DNA from: Tenrec ecaudatus
Taxonomy: Eukaryota > Chordata > Mammalia > Afrosoricida > Tenrecidae
Direction of reading: 5' to 3'
NCBI RefSeq assembly: GCF_050624435.1
Contig: NC_134546.1
Location: forward strand, 40,689,501-40,753,500
DNA length: 64,000 nucleotides
In this document: piece by piece, positions 1 to 11,841 of the stretch
How positions within the stretch are numbered: the first letter of the stretch is position 1
Layout: every line of letters begins with the position of its first letter
Made by a program: the position numbers and the translations under genes
The notes under the pieces: model-generated
What the model was told of the DNA's origin: nothing
Seen by the model: the letters and a program-made list of their open reading frames with translations, nothing else
Databases searched by the model: none

Positions 1-339
1 TACTCATCAAGTATAATAACACTGCTAACCAGTAGGAACAAGGCAGAGTGCGTCTCCATCGTCTTAATCATTATTTTGTATCATGGGAAATTGGTGGGGG
101 GGGGTGGCCACTCCTTCTGGTGGAACTGTGCGTGGAGGAGGCAGAGCCCCTCCGTGAGGCTGGCGGCACCTGGCTGCTCCCGCGAGCACCTGCTTGCCTT
201 TAGGAAGATGTGCTCGTGCTGTCATTGGACAAGGAAGAGAGGGGCATTGCAGCTTAACTTCTCTTTGCGCAGAAAACGGGATTTTCGAGTTTCAGACCCC
301 AGTAGGTTTGGGGAAGAAGGAAAGGCGTGTCAGGGTCCT

Positions 340-1030
340 CACAAAGTTATGGGGTGCTGCTCTGGCCCACGCACCGGTGCGCCCACTCGCTCCTTCCACG
401 AGATGGCGACAGCTCAGCTGGGAACGCCAGCCCGGGGCGCCCCAGGATTTCCCAGGAAGAGGGGCCCCTCCAAGACACAAAGAAGGGATCCTCCTAGCCC
501 GGGACGACAAGCGACCTTTGCATCTGGTCTCCTTCGAGACCGTCACAGCCGGGAGGTGCCGCTACGAAATTGGCCCGAGAAGAAGTGGGCACTTAGCCCG
601 TCACCCACGTAGGCGGGACTGAACTCCTCCTCGGGGACTTTTCCGCAAAAACACCGAGAAAGCCCAGGTCTGACCCCTCCCTCTGCCCGCGGGCCGGCCA
701 GGTGCTTCCTGGACCAGCGACATTCCGGGGATTCCGCCAGTGGGGAGGGTGCTTCCCGGGGCGCCCTCCTTGGCGCAGACCCTGCATGAGCCGGCCCGGC
801 GCCCCCAGGTCCCTGCCAGCCCCGGAGTTTTCGGGGTTCAGGACCCCGGACTTGGCCCGGGCTGGGCAGAGAATGCGCCCCAAAAGCCGCCCCTCCTCCC
901 TTGCTAGGCTTTTTGCCCCGGGAAAAGGTCGGGCGGCGTCCCGCAGCTTGGGAAGTGGGGGCTCTTTGTTTTCTTTTGTTTTGTATGCAAGGAACCACCA
1001 CGCCCGCGGGTTTTTTTTTCCAGGCTGGAG
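340..1030. promoter_or_regulatory. CpG island, candidate promoter
   Basis: This is the only long CpG-rich stretch in the window. By hand I count about 47 CpG dinucleotides between 361 and 960, with a GC content near 60 percent, whereas the flanking sequence is CpG-poor. GC-box-like GGGCGG occurs near 930. Islands like this usually mark promoters of mammalian genes. I could not recognise an exon, a convincing Kozak start or splice sites on either strand, so the direction of transcription and the gene are unknown. Overlapping open frames of 130-213 codons on both strands are what GC-rich DNA gives by chance. Confidence 0.6.
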
Positions 1031-1596
1031 TAAACTTGCTTGGAAACAAAGAGCTATTAGGAAACGCAGATTCCCGTCTTCCCGTCGCTGAGAACGACGT
1101 TCCCAGTGCTGTTCATGGGACTCTGCTGGGCGGCGGAGCCTGGTCCCAGGCCGGCATGTCCTCCCTTTCCCAACCTTTGGCTTGGCGGTGGCAGCCTCTG
1201 AGAAGCGCCCTGCTCCTCCCCAGGGCCTGGGCATGGAGGAGCATGGAAGGGGGAGCCCAGAGCAAAGGGCCAGCGGGCCAGCCTGGCCTCACTCATCACA
1301 GCTCACCTTTCTTGAGTTAGGTATTAGCCGTCCTAACGGGAATAATGGCTGAGAAATTACAGACTTGACCTTTTTCCAGCCTCAGCACCAAAATGGCCCC
1401 CTCGACGCCCCTAAAGTGGAGTCGATTTGGATTCATGTTGAGCCTGTGCTACAGAACAGAACTACACCACGGAACTGTCTTGGCTGTCCTTTTCACAGAA
1501 GCAGCTTGCCAGATCTTTCTTCTGTGGTACTGCTGGGTGCGGAGAGGTTGAGGATCAGGAGTTTGCACTACGCAGGGACCTGTGTGCAAGCCTCGC
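1031..1596. other. unassigned sequence beside the CpG island
   Basis: GC content falls gradually across this stretch. I see no known repeat, no RNA gene and no coding exon I can support. Confidence 0.4.
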
Positions 1597-1725
1597 CTAA
1601 CATTATCATCTCCAGTTTTATAGATGCGGACACCAAGGTGTAGAGGTGTTGAAGAGCTTGCTCACCTCTTTAAAAGGGGAATTGAATTCAGATCTGTATT
1701 TCTTCAAAGCACCAGGCTGTATTAT
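1597..1725 (-). repeat. MIR SINE, antisense
   Basis: The plus strand reads like the reverse complement of the MIR core: a segment resembling CCAGTTTTATAGATGCGGA, then a diverged stretch corresponding to the gaggttaagtgacttgc region. It is an ancient mammalian SINE copy, heavily mutated, with no visible ends. Confidence 0.6.
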
Positions 1726-3899
1726 CTCTGCAATGGTGTGGTGATGGCGTCTGACACTGGACTTCACTAGGGGGAGAGGGAGGGTCAGTGTCAGTACCAG
1801 GGATTCCTATGGGAAGGAGGTCAGCTATGCCTCCACTCTAAACTTCACCAATTTTGGCACCAACCATCCCTCCCACAGCACTCTCCGTTTCTCTGCTGGA
1901 TGCAGTAATCCATTGCAATGGTCACACTGAATCTGCAGATCATACTCACAGTTACGGGGTTTATTAGGGAAGTACTGATTACAGTTCAAGATCAGAAACA
2001 CTAAGGATACAATTCTTCAATCAGGACAGGCTCTGCTGGGCTATGCCCATAGGCACTCTCTGCCCCTCCACAAACCCCCTTTGACAAGGGTTAACAAGGC
2101 TCTTTAGTTTTGCCTAAAAATGTCCAGACACTCAACTACACCAGTAACCCACAGCCTGAAAGCACTCTGTTCTGGTTCTGTGGGCCTGGAAGAGCCCTAG
2201 ATTAAGTGCCCCAAGGCATCTCACTCCTCCGGCAAGCCTCCTGCTCTAAAACACTCAGCTTTCTGCCTCCTTGGGATCAGAAATCTCATTATAAAGACCA
2301 TCAGACACCCCCACATCTCTGCCTTGGCTTCTCAGCCTCTGGTGGCACAGGCTTCTGGATCGAGTAGACTCAGCACAGGTGTTAGCTGTCATCAAGTTGA
2401 TCGCTTGCGTTCATCAACAATCTATCACTGTATTTTATGAGCCAGTATGAGACATTTCAGTTCACAATTGCCAGCCACCCATCTCCTATATTAAAGTTTC
2501 TCTGTTGAAGTACCTAGTTCTGTTTTTGTTTTTATGACTACACCTTGCCTAATAACACTTAAATCCTTTGAATACCTATATTTTGGCTATAAGATAGAGC
2601 GATGATCATTTCATGTGTTTAATTCACAGGATAGGTGTCCTGATATGAGGCAAGACGAATAAAGCATTCATTTTGGACTGATAGAGATGAGTGGAATCCA
2701 GGAGACTGGTCCATGTCACTCTTCAAACCTGGACCTGAACCCACTACCACAGATCACCTTTCAGCCAAACAGTAGTGAACAAAATATTGTTCACATCACA
2801 CCCATGAGGAATGTGCAACATAGAACAGTCAACTCTGTGAGACCCAAAAGGGAACATTTCCCCCAAAACAAAGTTATGAAGGCAGGAAGGGGCAGGAAAG
2901 ATGGATGCATAGAATCAGGGAACTCAAGGTGAAAGGGAGAAGCATGCTGTTACTTTGAAGGGATTACAACTAACATCGTGAAACAAATGAGTAGAAATTG
3001 TTGAATATGCTCTGTTGCTTTTCACCCAAGCCACAGTAAAATGGGTTAGCCCCCCCCCCAAAAAAAAAAGGTTATGGACCAAAACATAGCTAAGAACACA
3101 TCAGCTATATTTTCAAAATGGTTACTCATTAAGAAACATGCCATGTGTAGTGAGGGGAGAAGACACAGAAAACATTCTGAAAATGACTTTTAATAATTAC
3201 GGGCAAGGACCATTTCTGAACATTTCTGCGGGGTTATATAAATCTGAGATAATAGTAGGCTGTGTATTCTAATGACAGTCCCTAAGATGGATGACCTAAG
3301 AGCAGAGGTGGAGTCAGATGACTCAGAAGCAGGGAAGTGGGATGGTCAGTGCCTGCCGAGTTAGGATGTCATCTTAGACATGTGTGAATGCTTTGTTTCC
3401 CAGGATGCTGGGACTGAAAGTTGTGCAAACCCAGAAAATCCCAAATTTGGGAGCTAATTGATGTCATTCAACAAATACCACCTATGTGGGGTAGAACTGA
3501 AATGTTACACATTCCACCACTCAGTTATACAAAGGAACGTGAGCTTCTCTCCCATCGCCCCACTATCGGTAGTTTGTTTTGACTTGTCGCCAGGTTCTGA
3601 CTCATTGGGACCCTGGGTGCAACTGCAGCAGGAAGCAGTGCCTGCCGTGCACCCTCTCCGCCATTGTATGTCACACTGTGTAACGAAGAAACAATGCCAC
3701 GGGCATTTCAGAGATCAGCAGGGCCATCAGCCGGGGATGGACAGATTTTAATGGAATTGTTATTGATGGACTAGACAGAAAAGGAAGAAGGGACTGTTAA
3801 TGTACATAAAAAATTAGTCAATGTAACCTTATGCATAAAGCTATCTGAACAAAACAGGGCTTTAGCACAAACATGTTAATAGTATTATGTCTTTCAATC
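1726..3899. other. unassigned, no gene seen
   Basis: No recognisable coding exon. A short run of nine to ten C followed by A sits near 3051-3069. Around 2690-2990 the text faintly resembles old L1 3-prime UTR sequence seen elsewhere in the window (for example near 57600-57780), including a GGGGCAGGAAAGA word. A stretch near 3587-3640 has a SINE-like GGTTCTGACTCATTGGGACC word. Neither is firm. Confidence 0.35.
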
Positions 3900-4600
3900 C
3901 ATGAACACAGGGTATCTTTCCATGTAAGGCTTATATTTATTTCCTTGTTCAGTAGTTTTCAGTGTACAGGTCTTATACTTCTTTCAAATATTCCATTTAT
4001 AACAGCATGCAAAAGAATACAATAATTCCTTTGAGAATTGTTCTCTGCCAGTGTATAGAAACTCAAAACATCAGACTCACTGCCATCAAGCTGATTCAAA
4101 CTTGGTAGATGGGTTTCTGAGCCTGTGACTCTTTACAGGAGTAGACTGCTTCATCTTCCTCCCAGGAATCAGCTGCTGGTTTCTAACTGCTGACCTTTTG
4201 GTTAGCAGCCCAAGACATAACCACTACCCCTCCAGAAATACAATTACTTTTTCATATTATTCTTGGAACCTGCCACTTTGCTGAATTCATTCATTAGTTC
4301 TGGTAGGTTTTTTGTGTGTGTACTATTTGAAATTTTCCATGTGCAGAATCTTATCACCTGCAAATACAGAGAATTTTACTTTTACTTCTTTTCTATTTGT
4401 ATACTTTTACTTTCTTTTTCTTGCCTAATACCTCTGGCTAAAACTTCCAGTACACTTTGGAATAGCAGTGGTGAACACGGGCATCCTGGTGTTGCTCTTG
4501 ACCTTGGGGGGAAACTCTCAAGATTGGGGGAAGGAGCGAAATTCAGGTCATTGGCAGAGGTAGGCTCTCTCTCTGTGTCCTAGCGGAAGAGCCTTGTCTC
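3900..4600 (-). mobile_element. old L1 ORF2 fragment, antisense
   Basis: Read on the minus strand, 4240-4520 and about 3900-4069 match the familiar L1 ORF2 reverse-transcriptase region. The plus-strand wording near GAATAGCAGTGGTGAACACGG and GGCATCCTGGTGTTGCTCTTG is the antisense of that domain. The copy is full of stops and is split by an AfroSINE at 4070-4237. It is a dead fragment, truncated at both ends. Confidence 0.7.
4070..4237 (-). mobile_element. AfroSINE, antisense
   Basis: Reads on the plus strand from CTCACTGCCATCAAGCTGATTC to AGCAGCCCAAGACATAACCACTAC, which is the reverse complement of the AfroSINE body including the B-box region. The tail-proximal part (GACCCTATAGGACAG in complete copies) is deleted. 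It lies inside an antisense L1 ORF2 fragment, so it is younger than that L1. Confidence 0.85.
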
Positions 4601-4682
4601 TTTCCGTTTATAGTTCCAAGCATGTCATGACTTTCCTTAGCTGTTTGTAAATCCATTTTCATCTGGTGTCCACCTTCTTATA

Positions 4683-4876
4683 CGTGGCATACTGGCTACA
4701 CTTTGGGCTGCAATCCTAAAGGTCACAGTTCAAAACAACCAGTCACACCCTGGGAGAAAGAGAGGGCTTTCTACTCTAGTAAAGAGCTGCAGTCTTGGAA
4801 ACTCACAGGGGCAGTTCGAGCCTGTCCTGTAGGGTCTCTATGAGTCGGCATTGACTCACTAGCAGTGAGTAAGATG
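4683..4876 (+). mobile_element. AfroSINE, sense
   Basis: Runs from a degraded A-box head (GGCTACACTTTGGGCTGCAA) through a B-box-like CACAGTTCAAAACAACC to the typical end TCTATGAGTCGGCATTGACTCA. Nearly full length, with scattered mutations. Confidence 0.85.
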
Positions 4877-5034
4877 AGGCCACTCAGAAGGTATTAAGTT
4901 TAGGACTCACCCTATTCCTATTACCTCATTCACAATCACAATCTCTATTGCCAGACAGGGTCATATTCATAGATAGAAGGGTTAGAAGGGCAAGATCTCT
5001 GGGGAGGGTACAATTCAATCCATAACAAATATTC
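4877..5034. repeat. fragment of an old dispersed repeat
   Basis: Contains the words TCACCCTATTCCTATTACCTCATT and ends in GGGTACAATTCAATCCATAAC. A similar end, with sequence like ACACAATACAATTCATAATG, closes the repeat at 49288-49650, and a related stretch lies at 28905-29340. The family is not named with certainty; it resembles an old L1 3-prime or LTR sequence common in afrotherians. Confidence 0.5.
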
Positions 5035-5115
5035 TGCACTCTTTATTACCATTTTATCACTTCTACAATTTAGTGACTTGCTGGGATTCAAACCCAATTT
5101 CCCAGTCCACTCCCT
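5035..5115 (-). repeat. MIR SINE fragment, antisense
   Basis: Plus strand ACAATTTAGTGACTTGCTGGGATTCAAACCCA is the reverse complement of the MIR core with its B box. Short, diverged. Confidence 0.5.
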
Positions 5116-6818
5116 TTTGTTTATCACAAAGAACTTAATTTATTTTTCATTTAACTTTCTATTTCCAGCACTAACTGACTTTCTGCTAGAAATAAGAGTC
5201 CCTGACTCGGCTTGGCTGAGAAAGGGAATTGGTGCAAGTAAGAGGAGCGGCAAGGGATTGAGGAGGTGGCCAAAGAAAGGTGTACGTGTTATTAGTTAAG
5301 TAATCCTGCTCACTTATTCACAGAGAGAAGAAGACCGCCCAGGGGAGGTGGAGGTAGAGAACAAGTGCTTTTTCTAGTAACCAAGAAATGCCGAAGGGGG
5401 ACAGCAGCCACAATGGGGAGAGGTAAGGAAGGATTCTACCCAGAGTCCTGAGGGACAGTGGCCCTGCCGACACCATGAATTCAGACTTGTAGCTTCCAGA
5501 ACTGTGAGGAGTGAGCTTACGGTTGTTTTGAGTGAGCCTTGTTTGTGGCATTGTTTTGGCCCCTTTAGGAAACGTGTGCTCCTGCGTAAGATTGGAATGT
5601 GATTGTGATACGGGCAACTTAAGTGGGCATCAGTTTAGTATGAAATGCTTAGATTGAGAGTCAGTAGAAATTGAATATGGAAAGGAAGGAAGTGCCAGCC
5701 CACAGTCTTTGAATTCCATGTTAAAGAAATAAGCTTGCTTTCTGTTTGCAAAGCAGCAGGGAGCTTGTTGTCAGTTTTAATAAAAGGAGAAGGCTTAACT
5801 GTGTAGAAGGTTGATAACTTGACTCAGCAAAACTAGCTTCACACATTCCCGAGGCTTTTACCAAGAAAAATCTAAAGAAAAATAAGAGAAAAGGCTACAA
5901 ACTTATATTGGAAAACATTCCTTAAAGTAGAAACAAAGCAAGCAGACTAGTTGCTTTTATTGATTTGAAGGATGTACACGTCACAGCTCAGGTCTAACCT
6001 CCCAGTGATGACACACACATAGTAGAGAATGATCTTAAAGCCTTCCTGTTGTCCAGAAAGCAAATTAAGACTACATTAGTTAACATTGGCCCAGATGGCC
6101 CATATTTTAGGGACCGTATTAGGGATGAAAAGCCTCTGGACTTTGTTCAAAAAATGAATAAATAAATCAACAGAAAGAAAGAAATTGGGATTAGTGTGAC
6201 TAAAACATAATTAACCACACTATATATTATTCAGGGTTTGTAAACCCACAGACCATTTTGCCAGCCTATGGGTTGGCTTAGAGTGCCAAGAGTAGGAACA
6301 CCCTAATTAAATTGTTAAGATAAAGAAGAAAGCCCTCTTAGGACTAAAGCTAGACCACTGAAATGTGCCCTGTGAGGTGAAAGAACTTGCCAGCCAGTGG
6401 TGAGACAATGGAGAGCTTTAGGCCTCCAAGCAAAGACAGACTTTGAAGTCAGGAGTTAGGAAGTGTAGCTGTGATCGGAGAACGTGACAAGACTATACGT
6501 CTAGGGAAGGTGGAAGCAATTCCCCAGCTCCCAGACACCCCCCAGGTCTTACCTTTTCCTCTGTCTGGCTTATTAATGAGCCATTACTTGGTTGAACCAA
6601 ATATAACCAATAACAGACAGATGGGTTAACTTGGGAACTAGAGGGGAAATGACAATGATTCAGGGAGGGAACAGAATAACATGACTTGGGTCTTCCCACC
6701 CCTTCAAGAATCATCTGAGAATGTAATACAGCTGTGCCTCACTGTGTTCAAGCAATGCCTAACTGAAGACATGCCTGTGGTCCCATAAGGTTTGGTGTTT
6801 TTGGTTTTAATAACAGCA
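5116..6818. other. unassigned, no gene seen
   Basis: AT-rich, with no convincing exon and no repeat that I can name. Short open frames here (up to about 99 codons) have no recognisable domain. Confidence 0.35.
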
Positions 6819-6819
6819 G

Positions 6820-6851
<32 letters not shown>
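6819..6851. repeat. (CT)n microsatellite
   Basis: Sixteen or so CT units with one interruption near the right end. Confidence 0.95.
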
Positions 6852-7019
6852 GGTTTTTGTTTTTGCTTGTTTTCCCTCTATCTCAGTTTGGTTTTTTTTT
6901 AAACTACCACTCACCTTTCACTTGGCTGTAGCGTTGACTTACATTTACTGTTATGCTGGAAGCTGTGCAACCAGTATTTCACAGCCAGCAGTCACCCCTT
7001 GTTTCAGTAGAGCTTCCGC

Positions 7020-8248
7020 ACTAAGACAGACTAGGAAGAAGGAAAACGTGAGCCACTTCTGAGAGAAAAGCCACTGAAAATCTTATGAATGACAGTGGAA
7101 TATTGTCTGACATGCTGCTGGAAGATGATCCTTGCAGGTTGGAAGGCAACCAAAACCCGCATCGGGAAGAGCTGCCTCCTCCAAATACAGTTCACCTCAA
7201 TGACAGGCAGGAGGCAAAGTTTCCAGACCCTTCGTTTGCTGACGGAGCTCAACTCAGCATGAGAAGCAACAGCTATCGACATCCGTTCCTAATAGGGACA
7301 CAGAGTGTACCAAATTGGAATCTAGGAGAAGTGTAAGTTCTGGGAAATGAAATGAAACACACAAGTATCAGTGTTCGAGGTATCAGTGTGGTGGATAACT
7401 TTATGTCAACTTGAAGAGCTATGAAAGTGTAGGCGGGGAATCCAACCCGTCAGGTCAGAGCCTGATGATGCCTCTTTGGAGTTGTGGCCTGCTTATTAGG
7501 GGGGTGGGGGTCGGTAGGGGTACTGGGAATCTCCCTCTTTCTCTGACCCTTGCCCTATGCTTGTTGGGACTCTATCACTGACCCTGAGACATGTGTTGCC
7601 CTGTCATGTTTCCACTGGCCTGGGATTCATGTGACTCTTCACCCGCTGGCCTGTGATCATCCTTCATTCTGCATCATCGCATGTGGCTACGTGAGTCTGA
7701 AGAGGGACTTAGGGACTAGCATTGGACGTAGGGACTTGAGTTGGACTGGGCTGGGATGCCTTCTTGCTATAGAATTACTTTTTGATAGGAAGCTCTTATA
7801 CATAGATGGGTGTCACTGGATTTGTTGGAGACTTCCGATTCGTGTGAAAATCAGAAAAATAAAAATAAAGAAGAAACGAAGAAAGGAAGCCTTTGAGTTG
7901 TGGTGGTGAAGAATATTAAATATAACATGAACCGCCAGAAGAATGTGTTAGAAGCTGCCTATCCACTGTGCTCCTTAGAAGTGAACAGCACAGTGTTTGC
8001 ACAGCGTCCAATGTCCCACTTTGCACATGTCCGCAGGAGGGACCCATTCTTGAAGAAGGACATCATGTCTTGGAAAAGAGAGGCTAATCGAAAAAGAGCA
8101 AGGTTGTCCACAAGCTATAGTGGCTACAACAGTGGGCTCAAGCAGCAACAAGGGTGAGAATGGCTCAGAACTAACTGGCAACTGCTTTGTTCTGCTGCGT
8201 ACAGTTACCATGAGTCAAAGTCAACTCGATCACCTAATAACACAATGT
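7020..8248 (+). mobile_element. RTE (BovB-like) LINE, deleted, split by an LTR
   Basis: The left part (about 7020-7385) encodes the region leading into the RTE endonuclease. The frame at 7085-7336 ends with LIGTQSVPNWNLGEV, a decayed form of the endonuclease opening (IGTWNVRSMN type). The right part (about 7913-8248) matches the end of the reverse-transcriptase ORF and the 3-prime end: GAATATTAAATATAACATG, then CAGTGGGCTCAAGCAGCAACAAGG, and a tail like ATGAGTCAAAGTCAACTCGATCACCTAATAAC. The central coding region is missing, and an LTR (7386-7848) lies between the two halves. The same RTE end occurs at several other sites in this window. Confidence 0.75.
7386..7848 (+). mobile_element. solo LTR-like element (MaLR/ERVL type)
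   Basis: Begins TGTGGTGGATAACTTTATGTCAACTTG and carries the family landmarks GCCTGTGATCATCC, GTGAGTCTGAAGAGG and GGACTGGGCTGGGATG before a degraded end. Sense was assigned because this orientation resembles MaLR-type LTRs that start TGTG and carry their A-rich polyadenylation region near the far end. No internal viral sequence is attached. It sits inside an RTE element. Confidence 0.65.
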
Positions 8249-8419
8249 TTACAATTTGATGAATTAACTAATTATCTGTCAGTGGTTATATATTTATTTG
8301 CCTTCTCCCTCATCCAAGTGCATACACGTCAACAATCTAGCCTTTCCTTTCCTACCTCTGGTAACCATCTAAGAAAGCTTCTGCTTGTGTGAAAACTTTT
8401 TCTTGATGTTTTATTGTAG

Positions 8420-9200
8420 AGATCTGATACAACATTTTCCCTTGTGTGACTGACTTATTTCGCTCAGGATAATTTCCTCCAGGGTGTGTTAGTTCAGGTA
8501 GAGTATAGAAACAAATCCATAGACACTCACATGGGCATGAAAAAGAGTTCTACATACAAGAGCGGTTGAATATTGAGAAAACATTCCAGCCCAGTCCAGG
8601 TCAAGTTCATAAGTCCTATATTAGCCCATATATCCCATACCAATCTATAAAGTCCTCTCTAGACTCATAAAACCCATTTCATGACGTCAAATGCAGGAAG
8701 ATCACAGGCCAGTGGGTGGGAAATCTTGTGGATCTAGTGGCATTAGAAGCATCTCAGCACTGGCAGGGTTTTCCATGTGGTTCCTTCAGCTCTGAAACTC
8801 TGACTGCCACAGGGTAGCTTCATGTGGCTTCTCCTCCAAAATATCTTGCAGGGAGTGAGTGAAGAGAGAGAGTGTGTCTCCTGCCTCCAAGGAAGAAATA
8901 CAGGAATTCCCCGAATACTCAGGGGAATACCATGCCCACACAGAGGCCTCATTAGTAATAACCTGGTTGACAGACTAGACTCCACCCCATCACTCTTAAT
9001 CCTTTCAAGTCCCAAATTGACACCAGATTACGTAACTACCACACAGGATCATTCATGGTATGAGGTGTTTGGTAGCCTTGTTGTTATTCTTTAATACTGT
9101 GTAGACTTCCATTCTGTGTCTATTTCTGCACGTTTCCATTGACCGCCCTTTCGGTTGTTCCCATGTTTTTGCTATTGTGAGTAATGCTTCTATTAATAAG
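8420..9200 (-). mobile_element. L1 3-prime end, antisense, split by an LTR
   Basis: TGACTTATTTCGCTCAGGATAAT (left) and ATTCATGGTATGAGGTGTTTGG through TGCTATTGTGAGTAATGCTTC (right) are antisense to the well-known end of mammalian L1 elements. The two halves are continuous once the LTR at 8484-9043 is removed. Confidence 0.75.
8484..9043 (-). mobile_element. solo LTR-like element, antisense
   Basis: Reads TGTTAGTTCAGGTAGAGTATAG to GATTACGTAACTACCACA, so it has TG...CA ends, about 560 bp. The flanks are CAGGG and CAGGA, a likely 5 bp target duplication as expected for ERVL/MaLR LTRs. It interrupts an antisense L1. No internal retroviral region is present, as after LTR-LTR recombination. Confidence 0.75.
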
Positions 9201-10235
9201 CAACAATGGTTTTAAAGACTCCAAATACAGACTCTCGCAGCACTGCACTCAGGCGAGATACAGGCAGATGAAGCAGGGGCCCTGCCGCTGAGCGTGGGCT
9301 CTTGGCTTTGTCTAGTGCTCTCTCCCACTAATTTCCTCTTGCTCAGCCCCCTGCCTGGGCCAGCAGTTCCACTTGCAACAGCAGCGGCAGCAGTGACAAT
9401 GAGAACAGCTGCAAGTGATGCCCACGAGGTCTTAATAAGGGGGTTGCCTAACACCCAAAGCATGTGACATCCTATTTCACAGACCTTATCGTGGACTTGA
9501 AGCGATGCGCACCTGTATATCAAAATGAAAATTGTCCTTTTAAAAGATGCCAATCTGATCTTTTTTAGAAGCACATTATTTGGGGGAACTGCTTTTCTGG
9601 AAGTGCCATCAAACGCTGATACTTGCTTTTAATAGTTTCAACGGTGGCAGACCTTCAACTCGAGTTCTAGTAATTATGGTGGTAGTGTGTGGTGCCGATT
9701 TTCTAAGCCAAGCTACATTTCCCAGAATTCTTTTCTCCATAGTGCTAGGTTAGGATGGTCAGGCGAGAAATGTGCACAAGATCTGGAAGCAGAAGTTGAA
9801 TCAGCAGCACTAGGTTTTGAAGGCTTATGTAGAGTGTCTGGTGAAGCTATAACTTTCACACGTTGTTGCTGACCTGGGGACCCTCCTTGGTGGCCTGGAG
9901 CAGCACTGAAACTTGTAGCTCCTTTGGAAGACTGGAGGACTCCTGTCTTCTTCTGCTTCTCTGATCTGAGAGCCAGACTCAAGATGGATGTGCAGCTATT
10001 GGTAAAGGGTGCCATTAGGCACGGAGGCAGTGAGAGACCCACTTGCATTTCAATTCGTTCTCACTTTCCTCCCCTTCGTGTAGCTTTTCTTCTTGGTTCT
10101 GCTAGTCTAAAAAGACTTTAAACCATACTAGAAGCAGAGGCAATAACCTTCCATAGATCCACTCGTTATTACAATTGTATAAAGTATAATCCACAAATAC
10201 TGTATTCTATATCCCCCATGGGGTCCCTGCAAATG
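9201..10235. other. unassigned, no gene seen
   Basis: A mildly GC-richer patch at 9230-9420 contains CAGCAGCGGCAGCAG. I see no exon, RNA gene or nameable repeat. Confidence 0.3.
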
Positions 10236-10388
10236 GATAGGGCCTTCTGGTGCTGATTTAAACATTTGAGATTCAAGCAGGTCAGGCAATGCACTTCTGG
10301 AAAAAATCAGCTATTGAACCTTGGGAGAACCCTCTGATACACACAGAGTTGGCATGGGTCAAAATCTACTCAATGGCAACCTTTTGTT
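10236..10388 (+). mobile_element. AfroSINE, second type, sense
   Basis: Diverged copy with the landmarks GAAAAAATCAGCTATTGAACC and GTCAAAATCTACTCAATGGCAAC. These mark the AfroSINE variant whose middle reads like TCAGCCATTGAAAACCCTATGG, different from the copies with the CACAGGGGCAGTTC middle. Confidence 0.65.
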
Positions 10389-11324
10389 TTGTTTTGAAGT
10401 TTATAATACTCATAAGGGCCTTGCTTCTCTGATGGAATGCTACTAATACAATTATACACAAAATAAAATAGATTAATGCTGAGAAAATATTATTGTGGCC
10501 GAACATGCAGAGTTACAGCGAAGAGCAAACTCATCTCTTGTGCGGGTCATAAACTAGATGTGAAGGTCACTAGCAAAGAGAAGCTCCAAAATTATTTTGA
10601 ATAAAGACTGGAAGAACCATCTTTGTTTGGACACACTCTGCAAGTTTTGCTGACAAAGCCTTCTATTCACTCCCTTAATAGTCTCTCTTCCCCATATGCG
10701 TGTGTATAAAGGAGGGTCCACAGTAAATGACACACAGAGAAGGTGATGGGGTTAAAGAGGCATGTGGAATCATAAGAAGAAAGGTAGGTCTGGACCAGCA
10801 GGTAAAGCTGTACCAACCAGACCAGCCTTACAAGCAATCTAAAGAGAGTCCTGTGGACAGAGAACCAACGATGGTGGGTAGCAACCAGAGATTAAGATAC
10901 GTGACAATATCACCCAGAAGTCAACCCAAGTATAGAAGCATCAAAAATAAAATAAGTCTACAATATTGAAAATAGGAACTTAGGGATGTTAATTTGTCAA
11001 ATGCTGATAACTGCCAAGCAAAAAGAGGAAGTAAATAAGGTGGTTACAGGACTTCCAAGTGGAGAATAAGTCAAGATATAATGGATTGCTTTAAATGTGG
11101 TGAGATAATCAGGTACAGATTAGCTTCAAAGAAAATTTATAAACCTTAACACCAAAATTAAAAAGAAAACAATAGGATCTCAGCAAAACACCAGGAATGA
11201 AGGGAAGGGTAAGAAAATCTGTAAACAAAAAGAACTCAACACACAAACATATATTGAACAAATAAATCATCAACATCACGGCCACTCACAAAAGAGCAAA
11301 ATGGCAGCAGTAAAGCCATACTTA
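10389..11324. other. unassigned A-rich sequence
   Basis: Reads like decayed L1 3-prime UTR in places (around 10830-10990, with ACCAGAG, GGTAGCAACCAG words), but too diverged to call. No gene seen. Confidence 0.3.
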
Positions 11325-11841
11325 TCGTGGCAGTTTCAGCATCTCCTGTCAACTTGAGTGACGGGGTAGAGTCTAGCCTGTCAGTTATGTCACAACCAAT
11401 GAGGCCTCTATGTGGACATGGCCTTCTCCTGAGGATTCTGGGAACTCCTGTCTTCTTCCCTGGAGGGGGATACACACTCTCCCTGCTAGACATTCCTGTT
11501 GACAAGCCATATGGAGCTATGCTGATGGAGCCAGAGCCCTGAAGCTGGAGGAGCCATATGGAGACCTATGCCAGCACTGAGATGCTTCCACTGCCACTGA
11601 TCCACAAGACTTTCCAGCCACTGGTCTGTGATATTCCTCAATTTGGCATCAGTACATGTATTGTGTGAATCTGAAGAGGATTATATAGACTGGTATCAGA
11701 CATATGGGCTAATATCCAACCTATGGCCTTGATCTGGACTAGGTTGGGATGTTTTCTTAATCTATAATTACTCTGATATAAAGCTCTCTCTTATATAGAG
11801 AGTGTTTCTGGATGTGTTTTGCTATTCTATCCAGACTAACA
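11325..11841 (+). mobile_element. solo LTR-like element
   Basis: Starts with a mutated head (CGTGGCAGTTTCAGCATCTC), runs through GTCAACTTGAGTGACGGGGTAG, CCAATGAGGCCTCTATGTGG and GAAGAGGATTATATAGACTGG, and ends TATCCAGACTAACA. Same family and same orientation as the copy at 56244-56761. It abuts the start of the old L1 ORF2 block to its right. Confidence 0.8.

Noticed and set aside
593..1234. Open frame of 213 codons on the minus strand in the CpG island, with overlapping plus-strand frames
   Set aside because: GC-rich DNA gives long chance frames. The residues are dominated by R, G, P and A, there is no domain, and overlapping frames of similar length exist on both strands.
3587..3640. SINE-like word GGTTCTGACTCATTGGGACC
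   Set aside because: Only one short match with no A or B box or tail around it, so too weak to list as an element.
6819..6851. CRISPR-like or other array structures across the simple repeats
   Set aside because: These are ordinary microsatellites. The genome is mammalian and there are no spaced direct repeats.
7085..7336. 83-codon frame first taken for a possible host exon
   Set aside because: It matches the RTE ORF leading into the endonuclease (LIGTQSVPNWNLG for IGTWNVRSMN-type), and RTE 3-prime sequence lies just downstream.
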